This document shows, in pieces, positions 38,815 to 48,501 of a DNA stretch of 64,000 nucleotides (position 1 is its first letter; the number at the start of each line of letters is the position of its first letter). A model generated the notes under the pieces. That model was not told where the DNA came from, made no database searches, and was given only the letters and a program-made list of their open reading frames with translations. The translations under genes and the position numbers were made by a program. This stretch comes from Agrobacterium rosae (GTDB lineage Bacteria > Pseudomonadota > Alphaproteobacteria > Rhizobiales > Rhizobiaceae): contig NZ_NXEJ01000004.1 in assembly GCF_002915175.1 (NCBI RefSeq), forward strand, positions 434,001 to 498,000. Direction: 5' to 3'.

Positions 38815-38842
38815 GTGCCGGGTTTGCGCCCGGCATTTTCTA
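38815..38842 (+). terminator. Terminator after clpA
   Basis: TGCCGGG and CCCGGCA arms surround a TTTGCG loop, followed by TTTTCT. Confidence 0.8.
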
Positions 38843-38862
38843 TGTCGATACCGGAAGCAGAC

Positions 38863-39618
38863 ATGCCCTTAGAAAGCGAAGCAGAACCTCTTTATCTTTG
38901 GTTTATCCGAGGAATGAAGGGGATTTTTTCGCTCCCCTCTCTCATCCTCATGACATCATTCGTGGGTTTCAGTGCCTTTGCACTTGAATCGGGCGTGACT
39001 CGAGGTGAAGCTGTTTTCATGACGCTGACGATCTGGGCGCTACCGGCGAAAATGATCCTGATTGGTGCCATGACCAGCGGCGCGGGGCTGGCGACCTGCT
39101 TTCTGGTGGTGACGTTGTCATCCATCCGCATGATGCCGATGGTGGCGTCCATCGTGCCGGAAATGCGCACCGCAAAGACGCCGACATGGCTGTTGCTGTT
39201 CCTCTCCCATTTTGTCGCCATTACCGCATGGGTCTTTGCCACACAGAACCTGAGCAAGGTGCCGCGTGAGGCGAGGGTGGCCTGGTTTGCAGGCTTCGGC
39301 ATGACGCTGACACTCATCAATGCGCTGATCGTTGCTGTCTGCTACGGCGTGGTTGCCGCTTTTCCGCCAGTCGTCGCCGGTGTTCTCTTCTTTTTGACGC
39401 CGGTCTATTTCGTGTCGTCCATCTGGGCGTCTGCACGACATTCGGTCGTCAAGGTCGCATTTGTGATCGGAGTGATTGGCGGTCCGTTATTCGCCGTCAT
39501 CGAGCCGGAATTCGATATTCTCTACGCCGGTATCGGCGGCGGAACGCTGGCTTATCTCATCGACCGTTTCTGGTTCCGCCGCAAAATCGAACCTGCAACG
39601 GCGGAGGGTGAGCCATGA
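38863..39618 (+). CDS. azlC: AzlC-family branched-chain amino acid exporter subunit
   Basis: This protein of about 251 residues has several membrane helices and belongs to the AzlC family, the large subunit of a branched-chain amino acid exporter. Typical blocks are GMKGIFSLPSLILMTSFVGF and GEAVFMTLTIWALPAKMILI. I start it at MPLESEAEPL (38863), which has GGAAG six bases upstream; an ATG at 38842 sits in the terminator tail. The final TGA overlaps the ATG of the azlD-like gene. Confidence 0.88.
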   Translation: MPLESEAEPLYLWFIRGMKGIFSLPSLILMTSFVGFSAFALESGVTRGEAVFMTLTIWALPAKMILIGAMTSGAGLATCFLVVTLSSIRMMPMVASIVPEMRTAKTPTWLLLFLSHFVAITAWVFATQNLSKVPREARVAWFAGFGMTLTLINALIVAVCYGVVAAFPPVVAGVLFFLTPVYFVSSIWASARHSVVKVAFVIGVIGGPLFAVIEPEFDILYAGIGGGTLAYLIDRFWFRRKIEPATAEGEP

Positions 39619-39962
39619 TAACCGACGCGTGGTGGGCACCTTATCTCTTCATCGCCATCGCAGGCTGGATCGCCACGGACCTCTGGCGCTGGCTGGGCGT
39701 ACTCGCTGGCAACCGGCTGAAAGAGGGTTCGGAAACACTCAACTGGGTGAGGGCAGTCGCGACCGCTCTCGTCATGGCGGTGACGGCAAAGCTGATCGTT
39801 TTCCCCACGGGAACGCTGGAGCACACTCCGCTGTGGCTGCGTATTGGCGCTGCGGGGATTGGTTTTGCGGTCTTTCTGATGGCTGGGCAACGCATTCTTG
39901 TCGGTGTCGTCGTGCCATTGCTGTTGTTGACGCTCGGCTTGGTGGCTCTGGATTTACGATAA
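39615..39962 (+). CDS. azlD: AzlD-family exporter small subunit
   Basis: This 115-residue protein has three to four short membrane helices (for example WWAPYLFIAIAGWIATDLWR and VVVPLLLLTLGLVALDL) and overlaps azlC by four bases (ATGA). The size, topology and coupling match AzlD, the partner of AzlC. Substrates of this pair are expected to be branched-chain amino acids, by family only. Confidence 0.85.
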   Translation: MITDAWWAPYLFIAIAGWIATDLWRWLGVLAGNRLKEGSETLNWVRAVATALVMAVTAKLIVFPTGTLEHTPLWLRIGAAGIGFAVFLMAGQRILVGVVVPLLLLTLGLVALDLR

Positions 39963-40027
39963 GGCCACAGCCGCATTTACGCGAATTTCAGGCTTTGGTT
40001 CTAAAACTCACCGTAATGGAGATGCCC

Positions 40028-40966
40028 ATGCGGTGGTTGCCGGCTGAACGTTTTTTTGCTTCCCTCATTGCTGGAATTGCGGTGCTGGATATCGCGCTCC
40101 TGCTCGTAAAGAGCGTGGCGGTGGATTGGTTTGGCTACGCGCTTCCAGCTTGTGTCGGCCTGGCACTTATTGCTGGCGGTCAATATTATCGGGTCTTACG
40201 GGGAGAGGAACGCATCGCACTCGCACTGGGTGCCTCGGGTCTGTTTATCATCTTTACGTTGGTCGCTTCCGTCTTCAATTACCTTTTGCTGCCAATCCGC
40301 TCATTACCCTTCGATTCCATGCTCGTGCAAATTGATGCGGCGCTGGGTTATAGCTGGCCTGACGCTGTGACGTTGGCATCGCAGTGGCCTGTCGTTTCGA
40401 AGACACTCTTTTTGGTGTATTTCAGCTCGCTTCCGCAGCTTGTGTTCGTTGTTTTGCTTCTTGGCTTTTCCGGCAAGGCAAAGGCATTGTGGCATTTTCT
40501 TTTGACAGGCGTCATCGGTGTATCGGGGTGCATCGCGATTTGGACGCTCTTTCCAACATTTGGACCGTCGACACTCTATGCGATCTCGCCTGACATCTTG
40601 TCCAAGATCGACTTGGGAGTGACGCCGCAATATGGCGAAGAACTGCTGCGCCTCGGCCGCGACGGACCGAGTTACATCTCACCCGCGAACGTACTCGGCC
40701 TGATCGGCTTCCCATCATTCCATACGGTCATGGCGTGTATGGCCGTCGTGTTCATGGCAAGGTTCAAATGGATTTTTCCATTCGTAGCCTTGGTCAACAT
40801 CGCCATGGTGCCGGCCATTCTCGTGCATGGTGGCCATCACCTCAGCGATGTTTTTGGCGGTATCGTCATGTTCGTGGTCGCTTATCTGCTTGCTGGAAAA
40901 CTGCTGTCACGGCTGTCCGCTTCAGAAGCCAACAACCCTCTCAACATCAAGCAAGAACCGCTTTAA
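40028..40966 (+). CDS. PAP2-superfamily membrane phosphatase
   Basis: This protein of about 312 residues has six membrane helices. It carries the PAP2 motifs GFPSFHTVMACMAVV and HGGHHLSDVFGG, so the phosphatase residues His and His-x3-Asp are present. The K-x6-RP motif of classic PAP2 phosphatases is not seen, which points to the inositol-phosphoceramide-synthase-like subgroup (PAP2_3). Three in-frame ATGs occur at 40016, 40022 and 40028; GGAG lies six bases before the last, which I chose. Its last 20 bases overlap the end of the convergent HIT gene. Confidence 0.82.
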   Translation: MRWLPAERFFASLIAGIAVLDIALLLVKSVAVDWFGYALPACVGLALIAGGQYYRVLRGEERIALALGASGLFIIFTLVASVFNYLLLPIRSLPFDSMLVQIDAALGYSWPDAVTLASQWPVVSKTLFLVYFSSLPQLVFVVLLLGFSGKAKALWHFLLTGVIGVSGCIAIWTLFPTFGPSTLYAISPDILSKIDLGVTPQYGEELLRLGRDGPSYISPANVLGLIGFPSFHTVMACMAVVFMARFKWIFPFVALVNIAMVPAILVHGGHHLSDVFGGIVMFVVAYLLAGKLLSRLSASEANNPLNIKQEPL

Positions 40967-41366
40967 TCTTCTCAGCCTGCGCCTTCAACAATGCCACATC
41001 AGCCATGGCGCCGCTGTGAGGCTTCATCTGCTCGCCTTCTTTGCGCGGGACGATATGGAAATGCAGGTGGAACACCGTCTGGCCTGCGGCAGGTTCGTTG
41101 AACTGCGCGACGTAAACGCCGTCGGCGTCGAACGCCTCTTTCGCTGCAACGGCAATTCTCTGAACCACGGCGATCGTTTTTGCCAAGATCTTGGGATCGG
41201 CATCCAGAATGTTGCGTGAGCCAGTCTTTGGGATGACCAGTACATGGCCGGGCGCTTGCGGCATTACATCCATGAAGGCCAATGTATCGTCGTCCTCGTA
41301 GACCTTCACGCAAGGGATTTCGTTGCGCAGGATGTTGGCGAAGATATTGTTGGTGTCGTAGGTCAT
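40947..41366 (-). CDS. HIT-family nucleotide-binding protein
   Basis: This 139-residue protein has the HIT active-site motif HLHFHIVPR and the N-terminal NIFANILRNEIPCVKVYEDD and FMDVMPQAPGHVLVIPK blocks. HIT proteins hydrolyse nucleoside 5'-phosphoramidates or dinucleotides. It overlaps the end of the PAP2 gene by 20 bases in convergent orientation. Confidence 0.92.
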   Translation of the reverse strand: MTYDTNNIFANILRNEIPCVKVYEDDDTLAFMDVMPQAPGHVLVIPKTGSRNILDADPKILAKTIAVVQRIAVAAKEAFDADGVYVAQFNEPAAGQTVFHLHFHIVPRKEGEQMKPHSGAMADVALLKAQAEKIKAVLA

Positions 41367-41390
41367 GGATTGTTCCTCGTGTCTGCTCGA

Positions 41391-42581
41391 CTATTCGTCG
41401 GTTTCCTGCCGGTCGCCCTTACGGAACGGGCTGTGTTCATCGAGATAGTCGCCGATCTCCTGCACTTCGCTCTTTTCGCGCTCCAGATAGTCGGCAATGG
41501 CTCTGCGCAGGCTTGGATGGGTGATGAAGTGGGCCGATTGGGTGGTCACCGGCGTGTATCCGCGCGCCAGCTTATGCTCACCCTGTGCCCCGGCCTCGAC
41601 GCGTTTCAGTCCCTTGGACAGCGCGAAGTCGATGGCCTGGTGGTAACAAACCTCGAAATGCAGAAAGGGATGATCCTCGATGCAACCCCAGTGCCGGCCA
41701 TAAAGAGCGTCACCGCCGATGAAGTTGATGGCACCGGCAATATACCGGCCTTCACGCTTGGCCATGACCAGCAGAATATCGTCAGCCATGCGCTGGCCGA
41801 TCAGCGAATAGAATTCGCGGGTGAGATACGGACGGCCCCATTTGCGGCTGCCGGTATCCATATAGAAGGCGTAGAACTGATCCCAAACGTCTTCGGTCAG
41901 ATCGCTGCCGGTCAGCCAGTCGATTTCGATGCCGGTTTCCAGCGCGGAACGGCGCTCTTTTTTCAGGCTCTTACGTTTGCGCGATGACAACGCATCCAGA
42001 AAATCCGCGTGGTCGCGGTAGCCATTGTTGATGAAGTGGAATTGCTGATCCGTGCGGGTCAGGAACCCCTCATCCTCTAGCGCACTGACATCATCCTCCG
42101 GCGCGAAGGTGACATGCGCGGATGATACGCCCAGACGTTCCGTGACCTGCCTCAATCCGGACGCCAGAACCTGTTTGAAGGCAGCGCTGTCGATGCCATT
42201 CGTCAGCAGCCGTGGCCCGGTTGCGGGCGTAAAAGGCACGGAACATTGCAGCTTGGGGTAATAGTTTCCACCCGCCCGCTCCAGCGCATCTGCCCAACCC
42301 TGATCGAAAACATATTCGCCGCGACTGTGGCTCTTCAAATAGGCCGGTATTGCGCCGGACAGCGTACCATCGCCCTTCTCCAAAAGCAGATGATGACCGC
42401 GCCAGCCAGTCTTGGAGGTCGCCGATCCTGACTCCTCCATGGATAGCAGATATGCATGCGATATGAAGGGGTTGTAGTCTTCCGTTCGCGTAGATTTCGA
42501 CGTGCCGGAAAGCCTGTTCCAGCTTTCCGGGTCAATATCCCTAAAGGACTGCTCTACGCGAATGGAATATTCTTCGCTCAT
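41391..42581 (-). CDS. FemAB/GNAT-like protein of the DUF482 family
   Basis: This 396-residue protein matches the group described as peptidoglycan biosynthesis/recognition (COG3146, PF04339), with a GNAT-like fold. Visible conserved blocks are NPFISHAYLLSMEESGSA, YGRHWGCIEDHPFLHFEVCY and KRVEAGAQGEHKLARGYTP. FemAB relatives add amino acids to peptidoglycan or tRNA-linked substrates, but the activity of this group is not established. It overlaps the phosphodiesterase gene by four bases. Confidence 0.82.
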   Translation of the reverse strand: MSEEYSIRVEQSFRDIDPESWNRLSGTSKSTRTEDYNPFISHAYLLSMEESGSATSKTGWRGHHLLLEKGDGTLSGAIPAYLKSHSRGEYVFDQGWADALERAGGNYYPKLQCSVPFTPATGPRLLTNGIDSAAFKQVLASGLRQVTERLGVSSAHVTFAPEDDVSALEDEGFLTRTDQQFHFINNGYRDHADFLDALSSRKRKSLKKERRSALETGIEIDWLTGSDLTEDVWDQFYAFYMDTGSRKWGRPYLTREFYSLIGQRMADDILLVMAKREGRYIAGAINFIGGDALYGRHWGCIEDHPFLHFEVCYHQAIDFALSKGLKRVEAGAQGEHKLARGYTPVTTQSAHFITHPSLRRAIADYLEREKSEVQEIGDYLDEHSPFRKGDRQETDE

Positions 42582-43318
42582 GCGCTGGTTGGAACGCTTT
42601 CTTTCGGGTCAAAACCCTCAAACGTTATCTGGTCAGCATATTTATAGGATGTCTCGCGACCATTTTCATCCCTTACCGTCCAGGTAATGATGGGAAGCCC
42701 AAGTTTTTTTTGCGCCTCGATAAAGCTGTTTGGCAAATGTGCCCAGGCATAGGAGATAAAATCGAGGCCGATCTGCATGGCTTCGTCATGCTTGAAGAAG
42801 TTTTCCGGTTTGGCACCTTCCGCCGTCAAGCCGAGAGGCCAGGGCGAGCCGGCGGCTTTCAGGTCTTTCAGCAAGTGATGATCGAAGCTCATGAGCGCAA
42901 CATGGCCCTCATAACCTTCCAGCATTTCCAGAACGGTTTCTGCAAACCCGTCATCGATGCCGGCGGCTTCGCGACCCTTCAGTTCCAGAACGAGCGGGAC
43001 CTTGCCAGCGCAGAGTTTCAAAAGCTGCTTGAGCGTCGGTACCTTGTCCTTCGTCTGGCCAACAGACAAAAGGCCGAGTTCGCCGGATGTGCGTTCCCGC
43101 ACGTCGCCCTTTATGCCTGTCAACCGCGTCATCTCGTCGTCGTGGAAGACGACGGGTACACTATCGGAGGCCAGTTGAAGGTCGCATTCGATGGCGAAAC
43201 CGGCTTCGATGGCACGGGAAAATGCGGTCAGCGTATTTTCCCACACCAGCTTGTTCTGGTCATGATAGCCGCGATGGGCGATTGGCGTTTCCGTCAACCA
43301 TGAGAGCTTCAAAGTCAT
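42578..43318 (-). CDS. Glycerophosphodiester phosphodiesterase
   Basis: This 246-residue protein has the GDPD signature: IAHRGYHDQNKLVWENTLTA, then ECDLQLASDSVPVVFHDD with the metal-binding Glu-x-Asp and His. FVLELKGREAAGID-like LVLELKGREA is the second metal region. It hydrolyses glycerophosphodiesters to glycerol 3-phosphate. No signal peptide is seen, so it is cytoplasmic. It overlaps both neighbours by four bases, so the RidA, GDPD and FemAB-like genes form one coupled unit. Confidence 0.92.
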   Translation of the reverse strand: MTLKLSWLTETPIAHRGYHDQNKLVWENTLTAFSRAIEAGFAIECDLQLASDSVPVVFHDDEMTRLTGIKGDVRERTSGELGLLSVGQTKDKVPTLKQLLKLCAGKVPLVLELKGREAAGIDDGFAETVLEMLEGYEGHVALMSFDHHLLKDLKAAGSPWPLGLTAEGAKPENFFKHDEAMQIGLDFISYAWAHLPNSFIEAQKKLGLPIITWTVRDENGRETSYKYADQITFEGFDPKESVPTSA

Positions 43319-43785
43319 ACGTCGATTTCCAAGATGGCGTCGATTTCAACTGCGGCATTGAAGGGCAGGGAGGCCATGCCGACGGCTGCACGCGCGTGTT
43401 TACCAGCATCGCCAAATACATTGGCGATGAGGTTCGAGGCACCGTTGATGACGAGGTGCTGCTCGGTGAACTCAGGGACGGACGCAACAAAGCCATTGAG
43501 CTTCAAAACGCGACGTACTTTGGACAGATCGCCATTGAGGGCTGCCTTTATCTGTGCGAGAATGTTGATGGCGCACAGTTCAGCCGCGCGTTGGGCGGTT
43601 GGTACGTCGACATCGCGACCCACATGGCCCGTGACCGCAACCTTGCCGGATTCCATCGGCAATTGGCCTGAAATATAGAGCAGATTACCGCTGATAGTGA
43701 ATGGGACGTAGTTTGCAGCGGGTGCTGCGGCAACAGGCAGGGTGTAGCCAAGGTCCTTGAGGCGAGCTTCGATGGCATCCGACAT
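43315..43785 (-). CDS. RidA/YjgF-family enamine/imine deaminase-like protein
   Basis: This 156-residue protein has the RidA pattern: SGNLLYISGQLPMESG, then NILAQIKAALNGDLSKV and the C-terminal RAAVGMASLPFNAAVEIDAIL. The extended length and the AVGM-x-SLP motif place it in a RidA subgroup common in alphaproteobacteria. The Arg that binds the imine in archetypal RidA is not evident in the C-terminal block, so catalytic activity is uncertain. It is the first gene of a three-gene unit divergent from eipB. Confidence 0.85.
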   Translation of the reverse strand: MSDAIEARLKDLGYTLPVAAAPAANYVPFTISGNLLYISGQLPMESGKVAVTGHVGRDVDVPTAQRAAELCAINILAQIKAALNGDLSKVRRVLKLNGFVASVPEFTEQHLVINGASNLIANVFGDAGKHARAAVGMASLPFNAAVEIDAILEIDV

Positions 43786-43900
43786 TTTCGTCTCCGCTTT
43801 TGTTGTAAATCTTTCAAAAATCCGGCAGACAGATCATGATGTCCAAAAGCCGGGCGATTGCTTGTACAATATGAGCAGTGAGTCCAACAGGAGATATTGA

Positions 43901-44749
43901 ATGTTTGTTAGGAACCTCGCAGTTGCTTTTGCTTCCGGTGCTTTTATCGTGGCTCCTGAGGTCGCAAGTGCCGTGCCTGCCAATATTCCGAACCTGATTT
44001 CCCACCGCGCCGTGTATGACCTGGAGTTGAAGGACGCATCAGACCGTTCCGGCATCGAGGGCATGACGGGCAGAATGGTGTACGAGTTCACCGGGTCTTC
44101 CTGCAAAGGCTACAAGACGGATTTCCGCTTCGTCACGCAGATCAATACCGGCGACGCGGTGCGTATGACCGACCAGCAGACGACGACATTCGAAGATGCT
44201 GCGTCGAAGACATTCAAGTTCGAGACCAAGTCCTTTACCGATGACAAGCTGGACAAGGAAGTCACGGGCTCAGCTGCCGACGCCAATGGCACCATGAAAA
44301 TCGATTTGACCAAGCCGGACGCCAGGAAGATCGATCTTGCCGCTGGCGAGTTTCCAACCGAACATATGTTCCAGGTTATCGAAAACGCCAAGCTTGGAAA
44401 GCGCATCTTCGAATCGCGGGTGTTCGATGGATCTGACGATGGAGATGAGAGCCTGATCACCTCTACGCTGGTTGGCAAGCAGCAGGTGCCCAAAGACGGC
44501 GACGCGGACCCCGATGTCAGCATGGCCGGTGACTTCGCCAAAACGCCCTTCTGGCCGGTCACGATTGCCTATTATAACGACAAGGCAGGCACGGACTCTC
44601 TGCCGATCTACCGCATGTCGTTCAAGCTCTATGAAAATGGAATCACCCGTGACCTGACCATGGATTACGGCGATTTCGTTTTGACGGGCAAGCTTGCCAA
44701 GCTGGATATTCTTCAGGCGGAAAACTGCGATAACAAGCCAATCCGCTGA
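43901..44749 (+). CDS. eipB: EipB/DUF1849 periplasmic envelope protein
   Basis: This 282-residue protein begins with a signal peptide (MFVRNLAVAFASGAFIVAPE, cut near ASA) and has the DUF1849 blocks ISHRAVYDLELKDASDRSGI, GRMVYEFTGSSCKGYKTDFR and FPTEHM. Brucella EipB has an N-terminal and C-terminal cysteine that form a disulfide; here Cys102-region SSCKGY and the C-terminal ENCDN supply such a pair. The spiral beta-barrel protein supports envelope integrity. AGGAGATATTGA precedes the ATG closely. It is divergent from ridA. Confidence 0.9.
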   Translation: MFVRNLAVAFASGAFIVAPEVASAVPANIPNLISHRAVYDLELKDASDRSGIEGMTGRMVYEFTGSSCKGYKTDFRFVTQINTGDAVRMTDQQTTTFEDAASKTFKFETKSFTDDKLDKEVTGSAADANGTMKIDLTKPDARKIDLAAGEFPTEHMFQVIENAKLGKRIFESRVFDGSDDGDESLITSTLVGKQQVPKDGDADPDVSMAGDFAKTPFWPVTIAYYNDKAGTDSLPIYRMSFKLYENGITRDLTMDYGDFVLTGKLAKLDILQAENCDNKPIR

Positions 44750-44941
44750 AACGCATCGATCTGTTTTCGTAATTTTGTGCATAAAAGCTTGCTTTTCGAA
44801 GAATCTGCCTGTATGCGGCACACCATTCCACACGCGAAGCTTGGGATGTTCCGGGAGAAATCCGGTTCGTTCCGCCCGGTGGTGCCATCTTGATGGTGCT
44901 GTTTGCTTCGCGGGGGTTCAACCGGAAAAGGATAACTAGGC
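44750..44941 (+). promoter_or_regulatory. rpsB leader region
   Basis: The 192-base leader contains several self-complementary stretches, such as TCCGGGAGAAATCCGG near 44858. Autoregulation of rpsB-tsf by S2 is known in other bacteria. No specific binding site can be proved here. Confidence 0.3.
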
Positions 44942-45721
44942 ATGGCATTGCCCGATTTCACTATGCGTCAGCTTCTGGAAGCTGGCGTTCACTTTGGTCA
45001 CCAGACACATCGCTGGAACCCAAAGATGAAGCCGTACATCTTCGGCGACCGCAGCAACATTCACATCATCGACTTGGCTCAGACAGTTCCTTTGCTGTCG
45101 CGCGCCCTTCAGGTCGTGTCTGACACGGTTGCCCGTGGCGGTCGCGTTCTGTTCGTCGGCACGAAGCGTCAGGCTTCGGAAATCATCGCAGACAGCGCAA
45201 AGCGCTCCGCTCAGTACTACGTCAACTCGCGTTGGCTCGGCGGCATGATGACCAACTGGAAGACGATTTCGAACTCGATCCAGCGCCTGCGCAAGGTCGA
45301 CGAAATCCTCAACTCCGACGCATCTGGCTACTCCAAGAAAGAGCGCCTGAACCTTGAGCGCGAACGCGAGAAGCTTGAAAAGGCACTCGGCGGTATCCGC
45401 GATATGGGCGGCGTTCCTGACCTGATGTTCATTGTTGACACCAACAAGGAAAAGATCGCGATCGAAGAAGCCAAGCGTCTTGGCATTCCGGTCGTTGCTA
45501 TCATCGACTCGAACTGCGATCCAGACCAGATCGACTTCCCGATCCCAGGTAACGACGATGCGTCGCGCGCAATCTCGCTCTATTGCGATCTGATTGCCCG
45601 TGCAGCCATCGACGGTATCGCACGTCAGCAGGGTTCTTCCGGTCGTGACATCGGCGCTTCTGAAGAAGCTCCGATCGAGCCAGCACTTGAAGAAGCAGCA
45701 GCCGAGACAGCTGCCGAATAA
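44942..45721 (+). CDS. rpsB: 30S ribosomal protein S2
   Basis: This 259-residue protein begins [20 protein letters not shown] and shows the S2 blocks [31 protein letters not shown] and [16 protein letters not shown]. It binds the small subunit via S1. The C-terminus ends in an Ala/Glu-rich tail ([19 protein letters not shown]). It heads the rpsB-tsf-pyrH-frr-uppS-cdsA-rseP-bamA series conserved widely in bacteria. Confidence 0.98.
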   Translation: MALPDFTMRQLLEAGVHFGHQTHRWNPKMKPYIFGDRSNIHIIDLAQTVPLLSRALQVVSDTVARGGRVLFVGTKRQASEIIADSAKRSAQYYVNSRWLGGMMTNWKTISNSIQRLRKVDEILNSDASGYSKKERLNLEREREKLEKALGGIRDMGGVPDLMFIVDTNKEKIAIEEAKRLGIPVVAIIDSNCDPDQIDFPIPGNDDASRAISLYCDLIARAAIDGIARQQGSSGRDIGASEEAPIEPALEEAAAETAAE

Positions 45722-45765
45722 AGCTTATAGGCGGCATGGATATGCCGCCTTCTCCATGAGACGAG

Positions 45766-45812
45766 ACAAGGCCGTTCTGGACTAGAAAAGTTCGGCGGCC
45801 TTGTTCGTTTCA
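45766..45812 (+). terminator. Hairpin between rpsB and tsf
   Basis: ACAAGGCCG (45766-45774) pairs with CGGCCTTGT (45796-45804) around a 21-base loop and is followed by TCGTTT. It may reduce read-through from rpsB into tsf. A second small stem (GGCGGCAT/ATGCCGCC) lies at 45730-45749. Confidence 0.55.
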
Positions 45813-45965
45813 ATCACGCAGTCCTTCACGGCAACGCGTGAAATTAAAACGTTTCGTGATGGCCTTTTCATCAGGCTGTCACAGTTCCGGGTACATTCGT
45901 TCCCAAAATCCGATTTAGGTCGTGCCGCAATGGCGCCGTGACCGACGAACCGCAAGAGGCACACA

Positions 45966-46892
45966 ATGAGCGAAATTACAGCCGCAATGGTAAAGGAACT
46001 GCGCGAGAAGTCTGGCGCAGGCATGATGGATTGCAAAAAGGCGCTGTCTGAAACCGGCGGCGACATGGAAGCTGCAATCGACTGGCTGCGCGCCAAGGGT
46101 ATTGCCAAGGCTGACAAGAAGTCCGGCCGTACAGCTGCTGAAGGTCTCATTGGTATTGCTTCTGCCGGTCACAAGGCTGTTGTCGTTGAAATCAACTCCG
46201 AAACCGACTTCGTTGCCCGTAACGACGCCTTCCAGGACATCGTTCGTGGCGTCGCTTCGGTTGCTTTGACGACTGACGGCTCTGTTGACGCGGTTGCTGC
46301 TGCGACCTACCCAGCGTCCGGCAAGACTGTTGCCGACACCATCAAGGACGCAATCGCCACGATCGGCGAAAACATGACGCTTCGTCGCTCTGCTCTGCTC
46401 GAAGTCAAGCACGGCGTTGTTGCGACCTACGTTCACAACGCTGCTGGCGACGGCATTGGCAAGCTTGGCGTTCTTGTTGCACTGCAGTCCGAAGGCGACA
46501 AGGCTGTTCTGACATCCATCGGCCGTCAGATTGCCATGCACATTGCTGCGACCAACCCACTTGCCATCCGTTCTGAAGAAGTCGACGCCGCCGTTGCAGA
46601 GCGCGAGCGTAACGTCTTCATCGAACAGGCTCGTGAATCCGGCAAGCCAGAAGCCATCATCGAAAAGATGGTTGACGGTCGTATGCGCAAGTTCTTCGAA
46701 GAAGTTGCTCTTCTGTCGCAGGCCTTCGTCATCAACCCTGACATCACGGTTGGCGACGCTGTCAAGGAAGCCGAAAAAGAAGCCGGTGCCAAGATCGAAG
46801 TCGTCGGCATGGCTCGCCTGCTGCTTGGTGAAGGCATCGAAAAAGAAGAAACCGACTTCGCTGCTGAAGTTGCTGCGGTCGCCAAGGGCTGA
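45966..46892 (+). CDS. tsf: Translation elongation factor Ts
   Basis: This 308-residue nucleotide-exchange factor of EF-Tu starts [20 protein letters not shown], with [20 protein letters not shown] and the [17 protein letters not shown] block of the EF-Ts core. Length is usual. It is separated from rpsB by 244 bases containing hairpins, wider than the usual spacing. Confidence 0.98.
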   Translation: MSEITAAMVKELREKSGAGMMDCKKALSETGGDMEAAIDWLRAKGIAKADKKSGRTAAEGLIGIASAGHKAVVVEINSETDFVARNDAFQDIVRGVASVALTTDGSVDAVAAATYPASGKTVADTIKDAIATIGENMTLRRSALLEVKHGVVATYVHNAAGDGIGKLGVLVALQSEGDKAVLTSIGRQIAMHIAATNPLAIRSEEVDAAVAERERNVFIEQARESGKPEAIIEKMVDGRMRKFFEEVALLSQAFVINPDITVGDAVKEAEKEAGAKIEVVGMARLLLGEGIEKEETDFAAEVAAVAKG

Positions 46893-47094
46893 TCTCTTTA
46901 CCCAAACCTGGGAAAACTACGGGGCATCGCGTGACAACGCGGTGCCCTTCGTGTATCCGCGTTCCGGTTATATATATCCTGCGCGGGCAGGGCAGTCTTT
47001 TGGATTTGTCCGGTCGGTGTAGCTTCCTCTGGTTTTCGCATGTGTCATTGCAAACAAACATTTGACCGTGCGCGACATGCTTTAAGGAGTCATG

Positions 47095-47817
47095 ATGTCT
47101 TCCAAGCCGCTTTATAAACGGGTTCTTCTCAAGGCGTCGGGCGAAGCCCTTATGGGCGATCAGGGTTTCGGGATCGACGTCGCTGTTGCAGATCGTATTG
47201 CCTCCGATATCGCCGAGGCGCGTGCCATGGGTGTCGAAGTTGGCGTCGTGGTTGGCGGCGGCAACATCTTCCGCGGAGTTGCTGTGGCCTCCAAGGGTGG
47301 AGACCGCGTCACCGGCGACCATATGGGCATGCTGGCGACCGTCATCAACGCACTGGCGCTTGCGACCTCTCTGCGCAAGCTCGACATCGACACCGTCGTT
47401 CTCTCGGCCATCGCCATGCCGGAAATTTGCGAAAGCTTCTCACAGCGCGCCACACTGTCCCACATGGCGCAGGGCCGAGTCGTGATTTTTGCGGGCGGCA
47501 CCGGCAACCCGTTCTTCACGACTGACTCTGCTGCAGCACTTCGCGCAGCGGAAATGGGTGCCGAGGCAATCTTCAAGGGTACGCAGGTTGATGGCATCTA
47601 CTCTGCCGATCCGAAGAAAGACCCGACGGCGACCCGCTTTGACGAATTGACTCACTCGGAAGTATTGGGCAAGGGACTTGCGGTCATGGACATCGCCGCT
47701 GTTGCGCTTGCCCGTGAAAACCACATTCCCATCATCGTCTTCTCCATTCACGAGAAGGGCGGTTTTGCAGCAATATTGACGGGCGGCGGTCGCAAGACCA
47801 TCGTGCACGACAAATGA
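47095..47817 (+). CDS. pyrH: Uridylate kinase
   Basis: This 240-residue hexameric UMP kinase starts with KRVLLKASGEALMGDQGFGI, with GVVVGGGNIFRG and FAGGTGNPFFTTDSAAALRA as substrate-binding blocks. AAGGAG lies five bases before the ATG at 47095; an ATG one codon earlier sits too close to it. It supplies UDP for pyrimidine nucleotides. Confidence 0.97.
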   Translation: MSSKPLYKRVLLKASGEALMGDQGFGIDVAVADRIASDIAEARAMGVEVGVVVGGGNIFRGVAVASKGGDRVTGDHMGMLATVINALALATSLRKLDIDTVVLSAIAMPEICESFSQRATLSHMAQGRVVIFAGGTGNPFFTTDSAAALRAAEMGAEAIFKGTQVDGIYSADPKKDPTATRFDELTHSEVLGKGLAVMDIAAVALARENHIPIIVFSIHEKGGFAAILTGGGRKTIVHDK

Positions 47818-47882
47818 TGGCCGGGCGCTGATTCCACGGTGTGAAATTGGGCCGGTAAGGCCAGAACTGACGGAGTATGAAT

Positions 47883-48440
47883 ATGAGTGGTACTGACATC
47901 AACGATATCAAGCGTCGCATGGATGGCGCGATCAATGCCTTCAAAAGCGATATCGCATCGCTTCGCACCGGGCGCGCTTCGGCAAACATTCTCGACCCCG
48001 TGACGGTTGATGCCTATGGCTCGCGCGTACCATTGTCGCAGGTCGCCAATATCACGGTTCCCGAGGCCCGCATGCTGGGCGTGAACATCTGGGACAAGTC
48101 CATGGTTGGCGCCGTCGACCGTGCAATCCGCGAATCGAACCTTGGCCTGAACCCGATCGTCGATGGCCAGAACCTGCGTATTCCCTTGCCGGAGCTCAAT
48201 GAAGAGCGCCGCAAGTCGCTCGTCAAGGTCGCGCATGATTATGCCGAAAAGGCTAAGGTCGCGATCCGCCACGTTCGCCGCGATGGTATGGACGGTCTGA
48301 AAAAAGCCGAAAAGGATGGTGACATCGGTCAGGACGAAAGCCGTTCGCTGTCTGAAAAGGTTCAGAAAATGACCGATGATACGATTTCGGACATTGATCG
48401 CTTGCTTGGCGAGAAGGAAAGAGAAATCATGCAGGTGTAG
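47883..48440 (+). CDS. frr: Ribosome recycling factor
   Basis: This 185-residue factor separates ribosomal subunits after termination. Seen blocks are [40 protein letters not shown] and [19 protein letters not shown]. The start at 47883 has CGGAG seven bases upstream; an ATG at 47877 is too near it. Confidence 0.98.
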   Translation: MSGTDINDIKRRMDGAINAFKSDIASLRTGRASANILDPVTVDAYGSRVPLSQVANITVPEARMLGVNIWDKSMVGAVDRAIRESNLGLNPIVDGQNLRIPLPELNEERRKSLVKVAHDYAEKAKVAIRHVRRDGMDGLKKAEKDGDIGQDESRSLSEKVQKMTDDTISDIDRLLGEKEREIMQV

Positions 48441-48501
48441 GTGGCGTTATCGCCAACCCTGTGTATTATTTTATCTTCCGCGTTGCTTAAACTGGATCGA
48501 G

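Noticed and set aside
44905-44941. Possible tRNA-like GGTTCAACC stretch before rpsB
   Set aside because: No acceptor stem, anticodon loop or CCA end could be built around it.
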